A stretch of 64,000 bases of DNA from Spirochaetales bacterium (GCA_017614375.1 JAGABZ010000006.1:62001-126000); one strand, 5' to 3'; shown: positions 8,045 through 16,705, numbered from the stretch's first letter. The notes: generated by a model from the sequence alone, not told the origin. Made by a program: numbers and translations.

Positions 8045-8962
8045 GTGGAATTCCTGACTTCGCTTCTTAAAGCAACCCCCGGGGCGATAGCCCAGGGGAC
8101 CCTCTGGGGTATCATGGCTATCGGCGTGTTCATTACCTACAAGGTGATGGACATCGCCGATCTGACCGTCGACGGTTCTTTTGCCACCGGAGGGGCGGTC
8201 TGTGTCGTGCTTATCCGCGCAGGAGTGGGTGCCGTGCCCGCTGTTCTGGCGGCGATGCTCGCCGGTGCCCTGGCCGGATGCGTCACGGCCCTGCTTCACA
8301 CCCGCTGCGGAATCCCCGCCATCCTTTCGGGGATTCTTACCCAACTGGCTCTTTACTCGGTCAACCTGAGAATCATGGGCAGCAGGGCAAACACTCCGGT
8401 CAGCGTGGACAAGTACAGCCTCATCGTCTCCCAGCGCTACGTGCTGGAGGGCTCGTTCAGGAATCCCATCCCCATCGTGTTTCTCATCACCGCAGTGTTC
8501 ATCATGTTCCTCTACTGGTTCTTCGGAACCGAAAGAGGCTGCGGGATGAGAGCCTCCGGAGCCAATCCCCACATGGCCCGCGCCCAGGGAATCAACGTCA
8601 AGAACGACATAGTCCTGGCGCTGATGTTCTCAAACGCCCTGGTGGCCCTCTCCGGTGCCCTGCTGGCCCAGTATCAGGGCTCGGCGGACGTGAACATGGG
8701 ACGCGGAGCCATCGTCATCGGACTGGCCGCAGTCATCATCGGGACCAGTTTGTTCGGCAAGGTTTTCCGCAACTTCGCCCTCAGGCTCCTCGGTGTCTCC
8801 CTCGGGGCGATAATCTACTACATGGTCCTCCAGGTGACCCTCCAGCTGGGACTGGACACCAACGACCTCAAGCTGGTTTCGGCGGCCATCGTCGCAGTGT
8901 TCCTGTCGGTGCCGTATATTCAGAAGCACGTCAGACAGAGGGGAGGGCGCAGGCATGCTTGA
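8045..8962 (+). CDS. TrpY-like ABC transporter permease (copy 2)
   Basis: Membrane subunit of 305 residues with several hydrophobic segments; paralogue of the gene at 5172. The GTG at 8045 begins a protein with the expected N terminus (VEFLTSLLKATPGAIAQGTL). It sits 11 bp after the binding-protein gene and overlaps the ATPase gene by 8 bp. MDIADLTVDGSFATGGA and GSADVNMGRGAIVIGLAAVIIG are conserved between the copies. A basic tail (HVRQRGGRRHA) ends the protein. Confidence 0.88.
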   Translation: MEFLTSLLKATPGAIAQGTLWGIMAIGVFITYKVMDIADLTVDGSFATGGAVCVVLIRAGVGAVPAVLAAMLAGALAGCVTALLHTRCGIPAILSGILTQLALYSVNLRIMGSRANTPVSVDKYSLIVSQRYVLEGSFRNPIPIVFLITAVFIMFLYWFFGTERGCGMRASGANPHMARAQGINVKNDIVLALMFSNALVALSGALLAQYQGSADVNMGRGAIVIGLAAVIIGTSLFGKVFRNFALRLLGVSLGAIIYYMVLQVTLQLGLDTNDLKLVSAAIVAVFLSVPYIQKHVRQRGGRRHA

Positions 8963-9752
8963 GATCCGCAACCTCTCCAAGACCTTCCATCCCGGCACGG
9001 TCAACGAAAGGCTGGCCATCGACAATGTCTCGCTTACCCTCAACGACGGAGATTTCGTCACCGTCATCGGCGGGAACGGGGCGGGCAAGTCGACTCTGCT
9101 GAATCTGATTGCCGGTGTTTTCTTTCCGGATTCGGGGTCGATTGTCATCAACGGCCGCGACGTGACGGCTCTGCCCGAGTACAAGAGGGCGCCGTTTCTC
9201 GGCAGGGTATTCCAGGATCCGATGATGGGAACCAGCCCCACCATGCTCATCGAGGAGAATCTGGCCATAGCAAACCGACGCGGGCTTAGGCGCACTCTGA
9301 AGTGGGGAATAACCGAAAAGGAGAGGGAAGACTTCAAAAAGGCCCTAAAGGGGTTTGACCTGGGGCTTGAGGACCGCCTCACCTCAAAGGTCGGCCTGCT
9401 TTCCGGCGGCCAGCGTCAGGCCCTGACATTGCTGATGGCGGTGATGCGCCGTCCCGAGTTGCTGCTTTTGGACGAGCATACCGCGGCCCTTGATCCGAAA
9501 ACGGCGCAGAAGGTGCTCGGCATGACTGAAAAGATAGTCGGAAACGATACTCTGACGACGATAATGATCACCCACAACATGAAGGACGCCATCGAGCACG
9601 GCAACAGGCTGATCATGATGGACGCCGGCCGGATTGTCGCCGACATCAGCGGTGAGCAGAAGCGCAACCTCACAGTGCCCTATCTGATGGAGCTGTTCTC
9701 CTCCGTAAGCGGAAACGCCGAGGCGAACGACTCGCTGCTTTTGTCCAAGTAA
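8955..9752 (+). CDS. TrpZ-like ABC transporter ATP-binding protein (copy 2)
   Basis: ATPase of 265 residues with Walker A GGNGAGKST, signature LLSGGQRQAL, Walker B LLLLDEHTAALDP and switch His in MITHNM. It opens with MLEIRNLSKTFHPGTVNER, close to copy 1 at 6124, and ends the SBP-permease-ATPase operon. A convergent gene ends 19 bp after its stop, with no strong terminator hairpin in between. Confidence 0.9.
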   Translation: MLEIRNLSKTFHPGTVNERLAIDNVSLTLNDGDFVTVIGGNGAGKSTLLNLIAGVFFPDSGSIVINGRDVTALPEYKRAPFLGRVFQDPMMGTSPTMLIEENLAIANRRGLRRTLKWGITEKEREDFKKALKGFDLGLEDRLTSKVGLLSGGQRQALTLLMAVMRRPELLLLDEHTAALDPKTAQKVLGMTEKIVGNDTLTTIMITHNMKDAIEHGNRLIMMDAGRIVADISGEQKRNLTVPYLMELFSSVSGNAEANDSLLLSK

Positions 9753-9771
9753 AGGGGACGGAATCAGGATT

Positions 9772-10227
9772 CTATCTGAGTTTTGCTTCGAACTGCTTCC
9801 TGTCCAGAAGCTCGAAGAACAGTGTACGCCCGTCTTTGAGTCTGACCAGGGTGACCAGGCGGCGCAGGATTCTCTCCGCGGTCCCGGCGGGTTTCAGACA
9901 CTCGGGGTCTCCGGTGCGGAAAAACGATACTGCCCTGACTTTTGAGACTTCGGTGACCGATTCGACGTCGGCCGGGGTGAATGAGCCCTGAAGCTTCTCG
10001 TACTCAGGCTCGTTCTTTCTTTTGGGAAGTTTGTAGCCCAGCAGGGTCGGGCGGTGCTCGAAGTCCTCGTACCACAGGACAGAGTCGATTTCATAGAGGA
10101 AAACGCCGTACTCGCGGAGGTTCCTGCCGTCGCAGAACCATGTGCTGTAGGTTCTCCAGCCGACCTTGCCGCCGCGTCTGCTTTCGATTTCCGAGAGGAA
10201 GTCCGCGGGGTTGCTGTTGTCTGTCAT
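9772..10227 (-). CDS. Conserved hypothetical protein, 151 aa
   Basis: Not recognised. The start at 10227 (MTDNSNPADF) is preferred over longer frames because GGAG lies 8 nt upstream and the extension would run into the divergent promoter and gene. The protein is soluble, with no signal peptide, and rich in Glu, Arg and aromatic residues. Visible landmarks are GGKVGWRTYSTWFCDGRNL (a WRT-YST-W-D pattern) and a Lys/Arg-rich middle (YKLPKRKNEPEYEKL). It ends with a beta-rich segment (LVRLKDGRTLFFELLDRKQF). It lies divergent to the methyltransferase gene. Confidence 0.6.
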   Translation of the reverse strand: MTDNSNPADFLSEIESRRGGKVGWRTYSTWFCDGRNLREYGVFLYEIDSVLWYEDFEHRPTLLGYKLPKRKNEPEYEKLQGSFTPADVESVTEVSKVRAVSFFRTGDPECLKPAGTAERILRRLVTLVRLKDGRTLFFELLDRKQFEAKLR

Positions 10228-10254
10228 CTTCTTCTCCAAGTCCTTTGCTTTGTG

Positions 10255-10260
10255 TATAAT
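10255..10260 (+). promoter_or_regulatory. -10 box for the methyltransferase gene
   Basis: A perfect TATAAT in the 87-bp gap between the divergent genes at 10227 and 10315. The -35 region is weak. The start site would be about 10267, so the GTG at 10315 has a leader near 48 nt carrying CAGGA. Confidence 0.55.
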
Positions 10261-10314
10261 ACCACAGATGCCGCCGTCGGCGGAACAACGCAGTTCACTA
10301 TCAGGACCGAAGCG

Positions 10315-11973
10315 GTGGAATTCTTCGAAAAGGATTTCGGAAAGATACTCAAGCACAACGCGCTTCAGATGCGCCGGCTCTTTATCGCCACGGACACCGA
10401 CTGCGGTCGTGTTTATGACCGGAATCTGGAGCAGTATCCCGTGACGGTCGACCTATACGGTCCTTTTGTCCGCATCACCGACTACAGCGATTCCGGTCTG
10501 GACGATGAAAAGGCCGCCGAGGTCATCGATATCTGCCGGCGGATGCTTTATGTCGAAAAGGACCGGGTAATTCTCCAGCGCCGCCCGAAAAGGGAGGGCA
10601 GGGAGCAGCACGAACTGCAGGACGAACAGGCATTGACCGTGGACGTGAAGGAAAACGGCCTGACTTTCCGGGTGGACCTGACGAGCCATATCGACACCGG
10701 GCTTTTCCTGGACCAGGTGAAAAACCGGATGATGGTCCGCTCAAGAAGCGCCGGCGCTGACGTGCTGAATCTGTTCTCCTACACGGGAAGTTTCTCCGTC
10801 TATGCCGCTGCGGGGGGGGCCAGGTCGGTCACCTCTGTCGACTTGTCGAACACCTACACCGCCCAGGCGCGGGCTAATCTCGGCGCAAACGGTTACAGCG
10901 GAGACAATTACGCCTGTATCTGCGCCGACGCCCTTTCTTTCGTGACCGAGGCGGCGGCAGAGCACAGGAAATACGACATCATAGTCTTTGACCCGCCCTG
11001 CTTTTCAAACAGCAGGAAAATGGATTATGACTTTGATGTCCAAAGGGACTACGGGCGCTGGCTGGGAAAACTGTACGGGATCCTGCGAAAGGGGGGCTTC
11101 ATCCTCTTTTGCACGAACCTGACAGGGTTCCGGATGAACGCCGCGCTGAAGAAAAAAGCCGGGCTGAGGGAAATCACCGTCAGTTCCCGGGCTGAGGGAT
11201 TCACGCACCGCCAGGCTGCGGTGAGGAGTTGGATTTTGGAAAAGGATGATGATTATCTGACGCTGGACTGGGATGATGCAGAGCCGGCGGACGGTGCCGG
11301 CAGAGGCACATCGAAGGGAGGCCGGGTCAAGTCTTCACCGGACTACGGAAAGAACGAATGGAAACCGGATCGTCCCCGCCGTGACAATGACAGGCGGCCT
11401 GCTTACCGCGACCGCGATGACGGATACCGTGGCGACAGGCCCCGGCGCGACTACAGGCGTGAGGGCTCCGAGAGGGATTCATACCGCCGTGACGACAGGT
11501 ACCGCCGCGATGACCGCTCCAGGCGTGATGAAGGGGGACGTGATTCCTACCGGCGTGACGACGGCTACCGCAGGGATGAGCGCCGCCGGGACTATGACGC
11601 CCGTCCCCGCCGCGAAGGCTCTTCGTACAGGGACGATTACAAGAGAGACGGTTACAGGAGGGACGACTATAAGAGGGACGATTCCCGCCGCCGTGAGGAT
11701 TCCGGTGAATACAGAAACTCCGAGCGCCCCCGCAGGGACTACCGCCGCGATGACCGGGAACGCGACTTCCGGGAGCGCCCCTACAGCGACCGCCCGCGCC
11801 GCGAATACAGAGATTCCGACAGGCCTGCCCGCCGCGCCCAAGGCGGGGATGACAGAAAACCGGCGAAGCAGTCCAGACCGTACGGCTATGATTCGTTCAA
11901 GCCGGCCCGCGACCGGAAGGACTCCAAGATGTTCTTCTGGCTGGACGAGGAAGACGACAAGAAAGACAAGTAA
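10315..11973 (+). CDS. RlmK-like 23S rRNA methyltransferase with Arg/Asp/Tyr-rich tail
   Basis: A class I SAM-dependent methyltransferase resembling the C-terminal (RlmK) half of RlmL, which makes m7G2069. The frame is open far upstream, but GTG at 10315 follows AGGA and starts where the family does (EFFEKDFGKILKH). Landmarks are YDRNLEQYPVTVDLYG, HIDTGLFLDQ, the SAM loop LNLFSYTGSFSVYAA, VDLSNTY, and the catalytic FDPPCFSNS. Near residue 320 the domain ends. About 230 residues of low complexity follow, dominated by RRDD, YRRD and DRPRR blocks, then a short acidic end (FFWLDEEDDKK). The tail is probably disordered and RNA-binding (inference). glnS follows 25 bp later. Confidence 0.85.
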   Translation: MEFFEKDFGKILKHNALQMRRLFIATDTDCGRVYDRNLEQYPVTVDLYGPFVRITDYSDSGLDDEKAAEVIDICRRMLYVEKDRVILQRRPKREGREQHELQDEQALTVDVKENGLTFRVDLTSHIDTGLFLDQVKNRMMVRSRSAGADVLNLFSYTGSFSVYAAAGGARSVTSVDLSNTYTAQARANLGANGYSGDNYACICADALSFVTEAAAEHRKYDIIVFDPPCFSNSRKMDYDFDVQRDYGRWLGKLYGILRKGGFILFCTNLTGFRMNAALKKKAGLREITVSSRAEGFTHRQAAVRSWILEKDDDYLTLDWDDAEPADGAGRGTSKGGRVKSSPDYGKNEWKPDRPRRDNDRRPAYRDRDDGYRGDRPRRDYRREGSERDSYRRDDRYRRDDRSRRDEGGRDSYRRDDGYRRDERRRDYDARPRREGSSYRDDYKRDGYRRDDYKRDDSRRREDSGEYRNSERPRRDYRRDDRERDFRERPYSDRPRREYRDSDRPARRAQGGDDRKPAKQSRPYGYDSFKPARDRKDSKMFFWLDEEDDKKDK

Positions 11974-11998
11974 GACGGAAACACAGAGGCGCTGAAAT

Positions 11999-13684
11999 AT
12001 GGAAGAAGCTGGCAATTTCATCGAGAGAATCATTGAGGACGATCTGGCCTCGGGAAGGGTACCCGGCAACACCATCGTTACCCGCTTTCCCCCCGAACCG
12101 AACGGATATCTGCACATCGGTCACATCAAGTCGATCTGCCTGAACTTCGGACTTGCCCAGAAGTACAACGGCGTCTGCCACCTGCGTCTGGATGACACCA
12201 ACCCGGCCAAGGAGGAGACCGAGTATATCGACTCGATCAAGTCCGACATACGCTGGCTCGGTTTCGACTGGGGAGAGCACGAGTACTACGCCTCGGATTA
12301 CTACGACACCCTCTATGAAATCGCCGTCCGCCTGATAAAGGAGGGCAAGGCCTACGTCGACAGCCTCAGTCCGGAAGAGGTCAAGCTCTACCGCGGCACC
12401 CTGACCCAGCCGGGCAAGAACAGCCCCGACCGGGACCGCAGCGTCGAGGAGAACCTCCGTCTGTTCGAGGAGATGCGCCAGGGAAAGCATCCCGAGGGCA
12501 AATACGTGCTGCGCGCCAAACTCGACATGGCCAGTCCGAACATCAACATGCGCGACCCGGCCCTGTACCGGATCAAGTTCGAGAGCCATCCCCGCACCGG
12601 GGATAAGTGGTGCGTCTATCCGATGTACGACTTCACCCATCCGATAAGCGACGCCATCGAGGGCATCACCCACAGCATCTGCACCCTGGAGTTCGAGGAC
12701 CACAGGCCGGCGTACGACTGGGCCACCTCGATCGACGGCATCGAGCACACACCGCACCAGTACGAGTTTGCCCGCCTGAACATCAACCACATGGTCCTGA
12801 GCAAGCGCAAGCTCCTGCAGATGGTCAACATGGGGCTGGTCGACGGTTGGGACGACCCGAGAATGCCCACCGTCAGCGGAATCCGCCGCCGCGGATATTC
12901 TCCCGAGTCGATGCGCGACTTCGTCCGCCGCGTCGGGGTCGCCAAGGTCGAAAGCGTCGTCGACTACTCCCTGATGGAGTTCTGCGTCCGCGAGGACCTC
13001 AACAAGCGCGCCCGCCGCGTCATGGTCGTCCTTGACCCGATCAAGCTGGTCATCGACAACTATCCCGCCGGTCAGACCGAAATGATCGAGGCTGACAACA
13101 ACCCGGAGGACCCGTCCGCCGGAAAGCGCCTGATTCCCTTCTCCGGCGAGCTCTACATCGAGCGCGAGGACTTCGCCGTCGACCCGCCCAAGGGCTATCA
13201 CCGCCTGTACGTCGGAAACGAGATCCGCCTGAAGCACGCCTACTACGTCACCGCCACCGGTTATGAAACCGACGCGGACGGAAACGTGACGGTCGTCCAC
13301 TGCACCTATGACCCCGAGTCCCGCGGCGGCACCACACCCGACAACCGCAAGGTCCGGGGTACCAGCCACTGGGTCAGCGCAGATGCGGCCATCTCAGCCG
13401 AGATCCGCCAGTACGACAAGCTTTTTTCCGCCGAGGACCCGGGGGCGCGCACTGGAAACTACCTGGATGACCTCAACCCGGATTCGCTTAAGGTCCTGAC
13501 AGGCGCCAAGCTCGAGCCTTCGCTCGCCGATGCGGTACCCGGACAGTACCTGCAGTTCATGCGCAGCGGCTACTACATGGCCGACTCCAAAGACAGCAGG
13601 CCTGACCACCTGGTCTTCAACCGCACGGTGACCCTGAAGGACTCCTGGGAAAAGCTCAAGCAGAAGCTCAACTCACCCGCGTAA
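11999..13684 (+). CDS. glnS: Glutaminyl-tRNA synthetase
   Basis: Class I aminoacyl-tRNA synthetase charging tRNA-Gln, 561 residues, full length. The HIGH motif is in PPEPNGYLHIGH (about residues 31-42) and the KMSKS-like motif is VLSKRKL. LRLDDTNP and the C-terminal beta-barrel anticodon-binding half are present. A GAGGCG-type site lies a few bases before the ATG. Having GlnRS means the organism need not make Gln-tRNA by the GatCAB route. Array B begins 90 bp after the stop. Confidence 0.97.
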   Translation: MEEAGNFIERIIEDDLASGRVPGNTIVTRFPPEPNGYLHIGHIKSICLNFGLAQKYNGVCHLRLDDTNPAKEETEYIDSIKSDIRWLGFDWGEHEYYASDYYDTLYEIAVRLIKEGKAYVDSLSPEEVKLYRGTLTQPGKNSPDRDRSVEENLRLFEEMRQGKHPEGKYVLRAKLDMASPNINMRDPALYRIKFESHPRTGDKWCVYPMYDFTHPISDAIEGITHSICTLEFEDHRPAYDWATSIDGIEHTPHQYEFARLNINHMVLSKRKLLQMVNMGLVDGWDDPRMPTVSGIRRRGYSPESMRDFVRRVGVAKVESVVDYSLMEFCVREDLNKRARRVMVVLDPIKLVIDNYPAGQTEMIEADNNPEDPSAGKRLIPFSGELYIEREDFAVDPPKGYHRLYVGNEIRLKHAYYVTATGYETDADGNVTVVHCTYDPESRGGTTPDNRKVRGTSHWVSADAAISAEIRQYDKLFSAEDPGARTGNYLDDLNPDSLKVLTGAKLEPSLADAVPGQYLQFMRSGYYMADSKDSRPDHLVFNRTVTLKDSWEKLKQKLNSPA

Positions 13685-13773
13685 GAATTCTTCCTTAACT
13701 TCCCCGATCTTGCTGAACGGTTTTGTTTCCTGCGCCCGACAGGTGACGCTTGGTTTCGGTCAAACCTGGGCCG

Positions 13774-13901
13774 GAGTATCCGAGAAACGTCCTCGTACCC
13801 CTGAAAACGGATACTCGAGTATCCGAAAAACGCCCTGAGGCCCCCAAAAATGGATACTCCTGTATCCGGAAAACAGCCATGACACCGGTTTTTCGGATAC
13901 A
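13774..13901. repeat. Array B: three tandem inverted-repeat units, 43-bp period
   Basis: GTATCC starts at 13776, 13819 and 13862; GGATAC at 13809, 13852 and 13895. Steps of 33 and 10 alternate exactly. The outer arms are GAGTATCC/GGATACTC in units 1 and 2 and TGTATCCG/CGGATACA in unit 3, so the third unit changed on both sides together. Interiors are about 27 nt and related (GAGAAACGTCC, GAAAAACGCCC, GAAAACAGCC). It occupies the 343-bp gap between convergent glnS and the fused transporter gene, which otherwise holds only a hairpin at 13988-14015. Confidence 0.85.
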
Positions 13902-13987
13902 GCGACCACGCTTCGGTGCTCTCTTCAAAAACATGCAAGGGTACGGATGCTTCTACCTGAATTGATTTGAATGGTTAATCAAGTATG

Positions 13988-14015
13988 ACAAACCGGGGTA
14001 GTGCCCCCGGTTTGT
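13988..14015. terminator. Hairpin between convergent genes, likely terminator
   Basis: ACAAACCGGGG (13988-13998) pairs perfectly with CCCCGGTTTGT (14005-14015) around a 6-nt loop, 12 bp after the stop of the minus-strand gene. No long T run follows on either strand, so it may act as a bidirectional pause or RNA-stabilising stem rather than a classical terminator. Confidence 0.6.
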
Positions 14016-14027
14016 ATGGGTTTCCGC

Positions 14028-15587
14028 TCAGTCGATCTGCCGGATGCCTGCGAGGATTTTCTCCTGGGGGCGTCGGCGCGGGTCGATGCGGATCTCGACG
14101 CGGGAGACGACCCTGGTCAGGATGGCGGCGATGATGAAGTACATGATTGCCGTCAGGATCAGGGGGAAGAACGCCTCGTAGGTGCGGCTGCGGACCAGGT
14201 CGCTTATGCGGGTCAGGTCCAGTACGGAGATGTATCCGACGACGGCCGTTTCCTTGATCAGGGTGACGATTTCGTTACGGTACAGCGGCAGGAAGTGTCC
14301 GGCGGCCTGGGGGAGGATGATTCTGAAGAAGCTCTGGTTGTCGGAGTAGCCCAGGGCGGTGGAGGCCTCGTACTGGCCGCGGCCGACCGCGTTGGTTCCG
14401 ACGCGAAGCATCTCGAACACCGAGCAGGCGAAAATCAGGGAGAATCCGATGATCGAGATCCACATGCCGTCCAGACGGGAGCTGCCGAAGATGATGTAGT
14501 AGAGAATCATCAGCAGCAGGACTGTCGGCATGCCGTGTACCAGCCAGAGGAAAAATCCGGTGATCTTGTTGGGGATTACCCTGCCGTGACGGCAGAGCAT
14601 GAAGGCCCCGAAGCCGACCGCCGTGCCGATGATGATCGAAAGGATTGTAATGACCAGGGTCACGCCGATGCCCTGCAGGAAGAGCTTCCAGCGGTCCTCG
14701 CGGATGAACGTCTTGAAGAAGCTGTTTGCGATGCGCTGGAAGAAGTTCAGTTCGCTGGTGTCCTCGCCGAGGATGATGACCAGGACCGGGCAGGTGTAGT
14801 AGATGTCGGACAGGGTTCCCGTCTCGTTTCTTTCCTCACTGATGACGATGTTCATGCCGATGTCGAACTTGCCCGTCTCAACCCCCGGAGCGATGGCGTC
14901 GAAGGGGATTTCGGAGAAGTTCGGGGTGTAGCCGTACGCCCGGCAGAAACGGCAGACGAAGTCGACGTCGAATCCGGCCAGACGGCCGTTGCTGACAAAG
15001 GAGAACGGCTCATAGCCGCCCTCGACGGCTACGTTGATGATTCCGTTCTCGCCGGTGAAGTTGCCGATGTCACAGGTGTCGTTGACCGGGTCGAAGTCGG
15101 CAATCCAGTAGTCGTACAGCCAGTCGAGCAGGCCGTTGGCGCGGCTGTCCCGGATGAACTCGTTGAGCTGGGCCAGGAGGGTTGCCTGCTTGTCGTTGTT
15201 TCCGATGATGCAGCTGGCGTCGATGTATCCGGCCACTTCCTCAAGCCTGTCCAGCTCGGGGTGGTTCGCCTTCTGAACGCCGAAGCCGACCTCCTCGACG
15301 AGGTACGCCGAGACCTTGCCCGAGCGAAGCGCCTGAATCATGTCGTTGGGCATGGTGAAGTACTTGAACTCGGTGTCCGGGATGCGGTCCTTGATCAGCT
15401 CCTCATAGAGGACGCCGGTCTGGACCGCGATTTTCTTTCCGTTGAGGTCCTCAATGGTTTTGAACTCGGGAGTGTACTCCTCAGCTGTTTCTGCATCCGG
15501 GCTGTCCGCGGCGAAGAGGCAGACCGGCAGTAGGAGGATCAGGACTGCCAGAAGGGCTTTCTTTGCGATGTTGGAAATGCGTCTCAT
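14028..15587 (-). CDS. Amino-acid ABC transporter: binding-protein segments fused to permease
   Basis: One 519-residue polypeptide combines receptor and channel. Residues 1-26 are a signal/membrane anchor. Residues 43-162 look like the second lobe of a family-3 binding protein (DLNGKKIAVQTG, GLLDWLYDYW). Residues 183-270 look like the first lobe (NVAVEGGYEPFSFV, LAGFDVDF, FDIGMNIVISEERN). The order is thus reversed relative to a normal receptor: either a circular permutation or two truncated receptors. Residues about 300-505 are a His/Glu-type permease with the EAA-like ALGYSDNQSFFRIILPQA. The ATPase gene lies 11 bp upstream in the same operon. Substrate: probably a polar amino acid. Confidence 0.88.
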   Translation of the reverse strand: MRRISNIAKKALLAVLILLLPVCLFAADSPDAETAEEYTPEFKTIEDLNGKKIAVQTGVLYEELIKDRIPDTEFKYFTMPNDMIQALRSGKVSAYLVEEVGFGVQKANHPELDRLEEVAGYIDASCIIGNNDKQATLLAQLNEFIRDSRANGLLDWLYDYWIADFDPVNDTCDIGNFTGENGIINVAVEGGYEPFSFVSNGRLAGFDVDFVCRFCRAYGYTPNFSEIPFDAIAPGVETGKFDIGMNIVISEERNETGTLSDIYYTCPVLVIILGEDTSELNFFQRIANSFFKTFIREDRWKLFLQGIGVTLVITILSIIIGTAVGFGAFMLCRHGRVIPNKITGFFLWLVHGMPTVLLLMILYYIIFGSSRLDGMWISIIGFSLIFACSVFEMLRVGTNAVGRGQYEASTALGYSDNQSFFRIILPQAAGHFLPLYRNEIVTLIKETAVVGYISVLDLTRISDLVRSRTYEAFFPLILTAIMYFIIAAILTRVVSRVEIRIDPRRRPQEKILAGIRQID

Positions 15588-15598
15588 TCCGGGCCTCC

Positions 15599-16705
15599 TT
15601 ATTCCTCAACCCAGCCGAAGCTGATCTTGATTCTGCGCGAGAACCCGTCCGGGTCGTTCTCAAGTTCGGATTCGGTGTATGTGGTCGTCGGCTCCTGCAG
15701 GAGCAGCTGGAAGAGCTTGCTTTCCGACTCGGCAGCCTTGAACGGCTCGCCGTTGTAGCGTATGTCCATTGTCAGGGTGTCGAGTTTCTCGGAGTACTCG
15801 ACCTTTACGAAGATGTCCGGGGTGTCGGAGTAGGCGGCGATGTTGTTGATGCAGATTTCCTCCAGCGCCATGCTCAGCTTGCTCAGACGCTCGGCCTCGA
15901 TCAACAGCTTTTCGCCGTAGGCCTGGAGCTCCTCGTTGGTCGCCTCGACGTCGAAGTCGGTAGAGGTGATGCGGTAGGTCAGGCTCGAAAGGCGCTGGAT
16001 GAAGCGGCGGGTCTCCTCCTTTTGCGGATGCTCGAAGATCTGCTTCGGGGCGCCCTCCTCGTAGATGACTCCGTCGTGCATGAAGAGGATGCGGTTGGAG
16101 ATCTTGCGGGCGAAATCCATCTCGTGGGTGACGATCATCATGGTGCGGCCCGTCTTGGCCAGGAGCTTGATGACCGACTGGACTTCGCCGATCATGCTCG
16201 GGTCCAGGGCAGAGGTGGGCTCGTCAAAGAGGATGATGTCCGGATCCATCGCCAGGGTGCGGGCGATGGCGATTCTCTGCTGCTGGCCGCCGGACAGTTC
16301 GTCGGGGTAGGAGAAGACCTTTGTCACCAGTCCGACCTGCTGGAGCAGGTACATGGCCTTGTCGTAGGCCTCCTGCCTGCTGCGGCCGAGGAGGGTAATC
16401 TGGGGATTCATGATGTTCTCGATGACGGTCAGGTGCCCGAAGAGGTTGAACGACTGGAATACCATGCCGACCTTCTTGCGGATTTCGTTCAGGTCACAGC
16501 CGGGCTCGGTGATGTCCTGTCCGTCGACGATAATCTGGCCGGAGGTGGGCTCGATGAGCATGTTGATGCACCGAAGCAGGGTCGACTTGCCGGTGCCCGA
16601 GGGGCCGATAATCGAGATTACGTCCCCGTCGTTGATTGTGACATTGATGTCCTGAAGCGGAACGACGTCACCGAATTCCTTTCGCACATGTCTGAGTTCA
16701 ATCAT
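15599..16705 (-). CDS. GlnQ-like amino-acid ABC ATPase with C-terminal HATPase/RsbW-like domain
   Basis: Start taken at 16705 (MIELRHVRKEF), where homology begins; the frame extends to 16774 without conserved sequence. Residues 1-240 are a complete ATPase: Walker A GPSGTGKST (34-42), signature LSGGQQQR (137-144), Walker B ILFDEPTSALDP and switch His in VTHEM. Residues 245-368 are extra: LSKLSMALEEICINNIAAY (274-292) resembles the N-box helix of anti-sigma/HATPase domains. RYNGEPF (316-322) resembles a G1 box, but the G2 glycines are missing. It is cotranscribed with the fused receptor-permease. No clear ribosome-binding site precedes 16705. Confidence 0.85.
   Translation of the reverse strand: MIELRHVRKEFGDVVPLQDINVTINDGDVISIIGPSGTGKSTLLRCINMLIEPTSGQIIVDGQDITEPGCDLNEIRKKVGMVFQSFNLFGHLTVIENIMNPQITLLGRSRQEAYDKAMYLLQQVGLVTKVFSYPDELSGGQQQRIAIARTLAMDPDIILFDEPTSALDPSMIGEVQSVIKLLAKTGRTMMIVTHEMDFARKISNRILFMHDGVIYEEGAPKQIFEHPQKEETRRFIQRLSSLTYRITSTDFDVEATNEELQAYGEKLLIEAERLSKLSMALEEICINNIAAYSDTPDIFVKVEYSEKLDTLTMDIRYNGEPFKAAESESKLFQLLLQEPTTTYTESELENDPDGFSRRIKISFGWVEE

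Noticed and set aside
10268-10444. ATG 7 nt after TATAAT as a leaderless start for the methyltransferase
   Set aside because: It is in a different frame from the conserved protein and leads to no known family; GTG at 10315 with AGGA fits better.
11273-11995. Alternative Thr/Arg-rich and antisense Val-rich frames over the methyltransferase tail
   Set aside because: They arise from the repetitive RRDD-coding DNA read in other frames.
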